Below the pieces are notes generated by a model. It worked only from the letters and a program-made list of their open reading frames with translations, searched no databases and was not told the origin of the DNA. This document shows, one piece after another, positions 57,556-57,966 of a stretch of 57,966 nt of DNA. Source of the stretch: Lysobacter_F sp035645555 (lineage in GTDB: Bacteria; Pseudomonadota; Gammaproteobacteria; Xanthomonadales; Xanthomonadaceae); the NCBI GenBank assembly GCA_035645555.1, contig DASQMI010000061.1:1-57966 (forward strand), written 5' to 3'. The first letter of the stretch is position 1; each line of letters starts with the position of its first letter. The position numbers and the translations under genes are program-made.

Positions 57556-57966
57556 GCGCGGCACGGGTGGCGTGGCGCGCGCTCGTCGCGCTGCTGCTGT
57601 TCGCGCTGGCGACGTTCGCGTACGCGCAGACGCCGGCGCCGGCCGAGGCGCCGCGCATCGCGGTGGCGACGATGGCACCGGGCGAGCTGTTCTTCGAACG
57701 CTTCGGCCACAACGCGATCGTGGTGGTCGATCCGGCGACCGGGCGCGCCACCTCGTACAACTTCGGCTTCTTCGACCCGGAAGCGCCTGATTTCGTGTCG
57801 CGCTTCGTGTACGGGCGCATGCGCTACCGGCTGGCGGCGCTGCCGTTCGAGCAGGACATGGCGTATTACCGCGAGGTCGGACGCGGGGTGACCCTGCAGT
57901 GGCTCGACCTCGCGCCGGACCAGGCGCGCGCGCTGGCCGCCGCGCTCGAGGTGAACGCGCGCCCCG
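57552..57966 (+). CDS. DUF4105 membrane/periplasmic protein (3' end beyond window)
   Basis: The first ~138 codons of a DUF4105 protein: a signal peptide or helix (LVALLLFALATFAYAQTP), then RIAVATMAPGELFFERFGHN and VVDPATGRATSYNFGFFDP, which match the family's conserved opening. DUF4105 proteins have no settled function and occur near ybeZ-ybeY-corC in Xanthomonadaceae. The ATG overlaps the corC stop. The C-terminus lies outside the window. Confidence 0.88.
   Translation, partial: MSAARVAWRALVALLLFALATFAYAQTPAPAEAPRIAVATMAPGELFFERFGHNAIVVVDPATGRATSYNFGFFDPEAPDFVSRFVYGRMRYRLAALPFEQDMAYYREVGRGVTLQWLDLAPDQARALAAALEVNARP

Overview
The window is a high-GC gammaproteobacterial chromosome segment. 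Gene content and gene order (leuS-lptE-holA-nadD-rsfS-rlmH, maf-rng-yhdP, petABC-sspA, miaB ... ybeZ-ybeY-corC) point to the Lysobacteraceae/Xanthomonadaceae, with a Lysobacter- or Luteimonas-like member most likely. This assignment comes from reading gene families and synteny, not from a database search.

Layout. Positions 1-5378 (minus) hold maf-rng-yhdP, the last cut by the window edge. 5502-7238 (plus) is a small block with a SIMPL-domain protein, a small proline-rich protein and a TonB-like protein. 7244-13397 (minus) is rlmH, rsfS, nadD, holA, lptE and leuS. 13586-18287 carries an amidohydrolase, a DUF1176 protein and a SemiSWEET transporter in ATGA-coupled order, a convergent DUF998-like membrane protein, the CnoX-type thioredoxin/TPR chaperone and a DUF4442 protein. 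18387-21843 is a membrane Ser/Thr kinase with a sulfatase-modifying-factor-like C-terminus, a DUF502 protein and a queuosine-precursor transporter. 21941-28193 holds three secreted peptidase-family genes: DUF885, an intact M13 peptidase and an M13 paralogue that has lost zinc ligands. 28256-36479 contains tesB, a DUF2007-like protein, an EF-hand protein, bpt, an EEP-fold protein, purT, and a compact SPFH / membrane protein / ribbon-helix-helix operon with a repeat-type operator. 36600-41079 (minus) is sspA, the cytochrome bc1 operon petABC and a lytic transglycosylase. miaB follows at 41221.

The accessory part starts just after miaB. From 42939 to about 48890 there is an array of integron gene cassettes: ten recognisable attC sites of about 60 bp, one further junction where the attC is deleted, eleven cassettes and a truncated twelfth. 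No integrase gene is visible in the window, so this is an orphan array (CALIN-type) or one whose integrase lies elsewhere. Cassettes encode small membrane proteins, an LprI-like protein, a putative HEPN-type protein with an RxxxxH motif, a CPBP-like membrane protein, a secreted alpha/beta hydrolase, a frameshifted GIY-YIG protein and a lipoprotein. One cassette has no convincing gene. They are visibly less GC-rich than the backbone.

Between the array and ybeZ lies a minus-strand block: a YtcJ-type amidohydrolase and a TetR / DCC-thioredoxin / HlyD / ABC ATPase / ABC permease operon with an AT-rich palindromic operator. The window closes with ybeZ (PhoH-like), ybeY, corC and the start of a DUF4105 gene. 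In many gammaproteobacteria miaB is directly followed by ybeZ-ybeY-corC, so about 12.5 kb separates genes that are usually adjacent.
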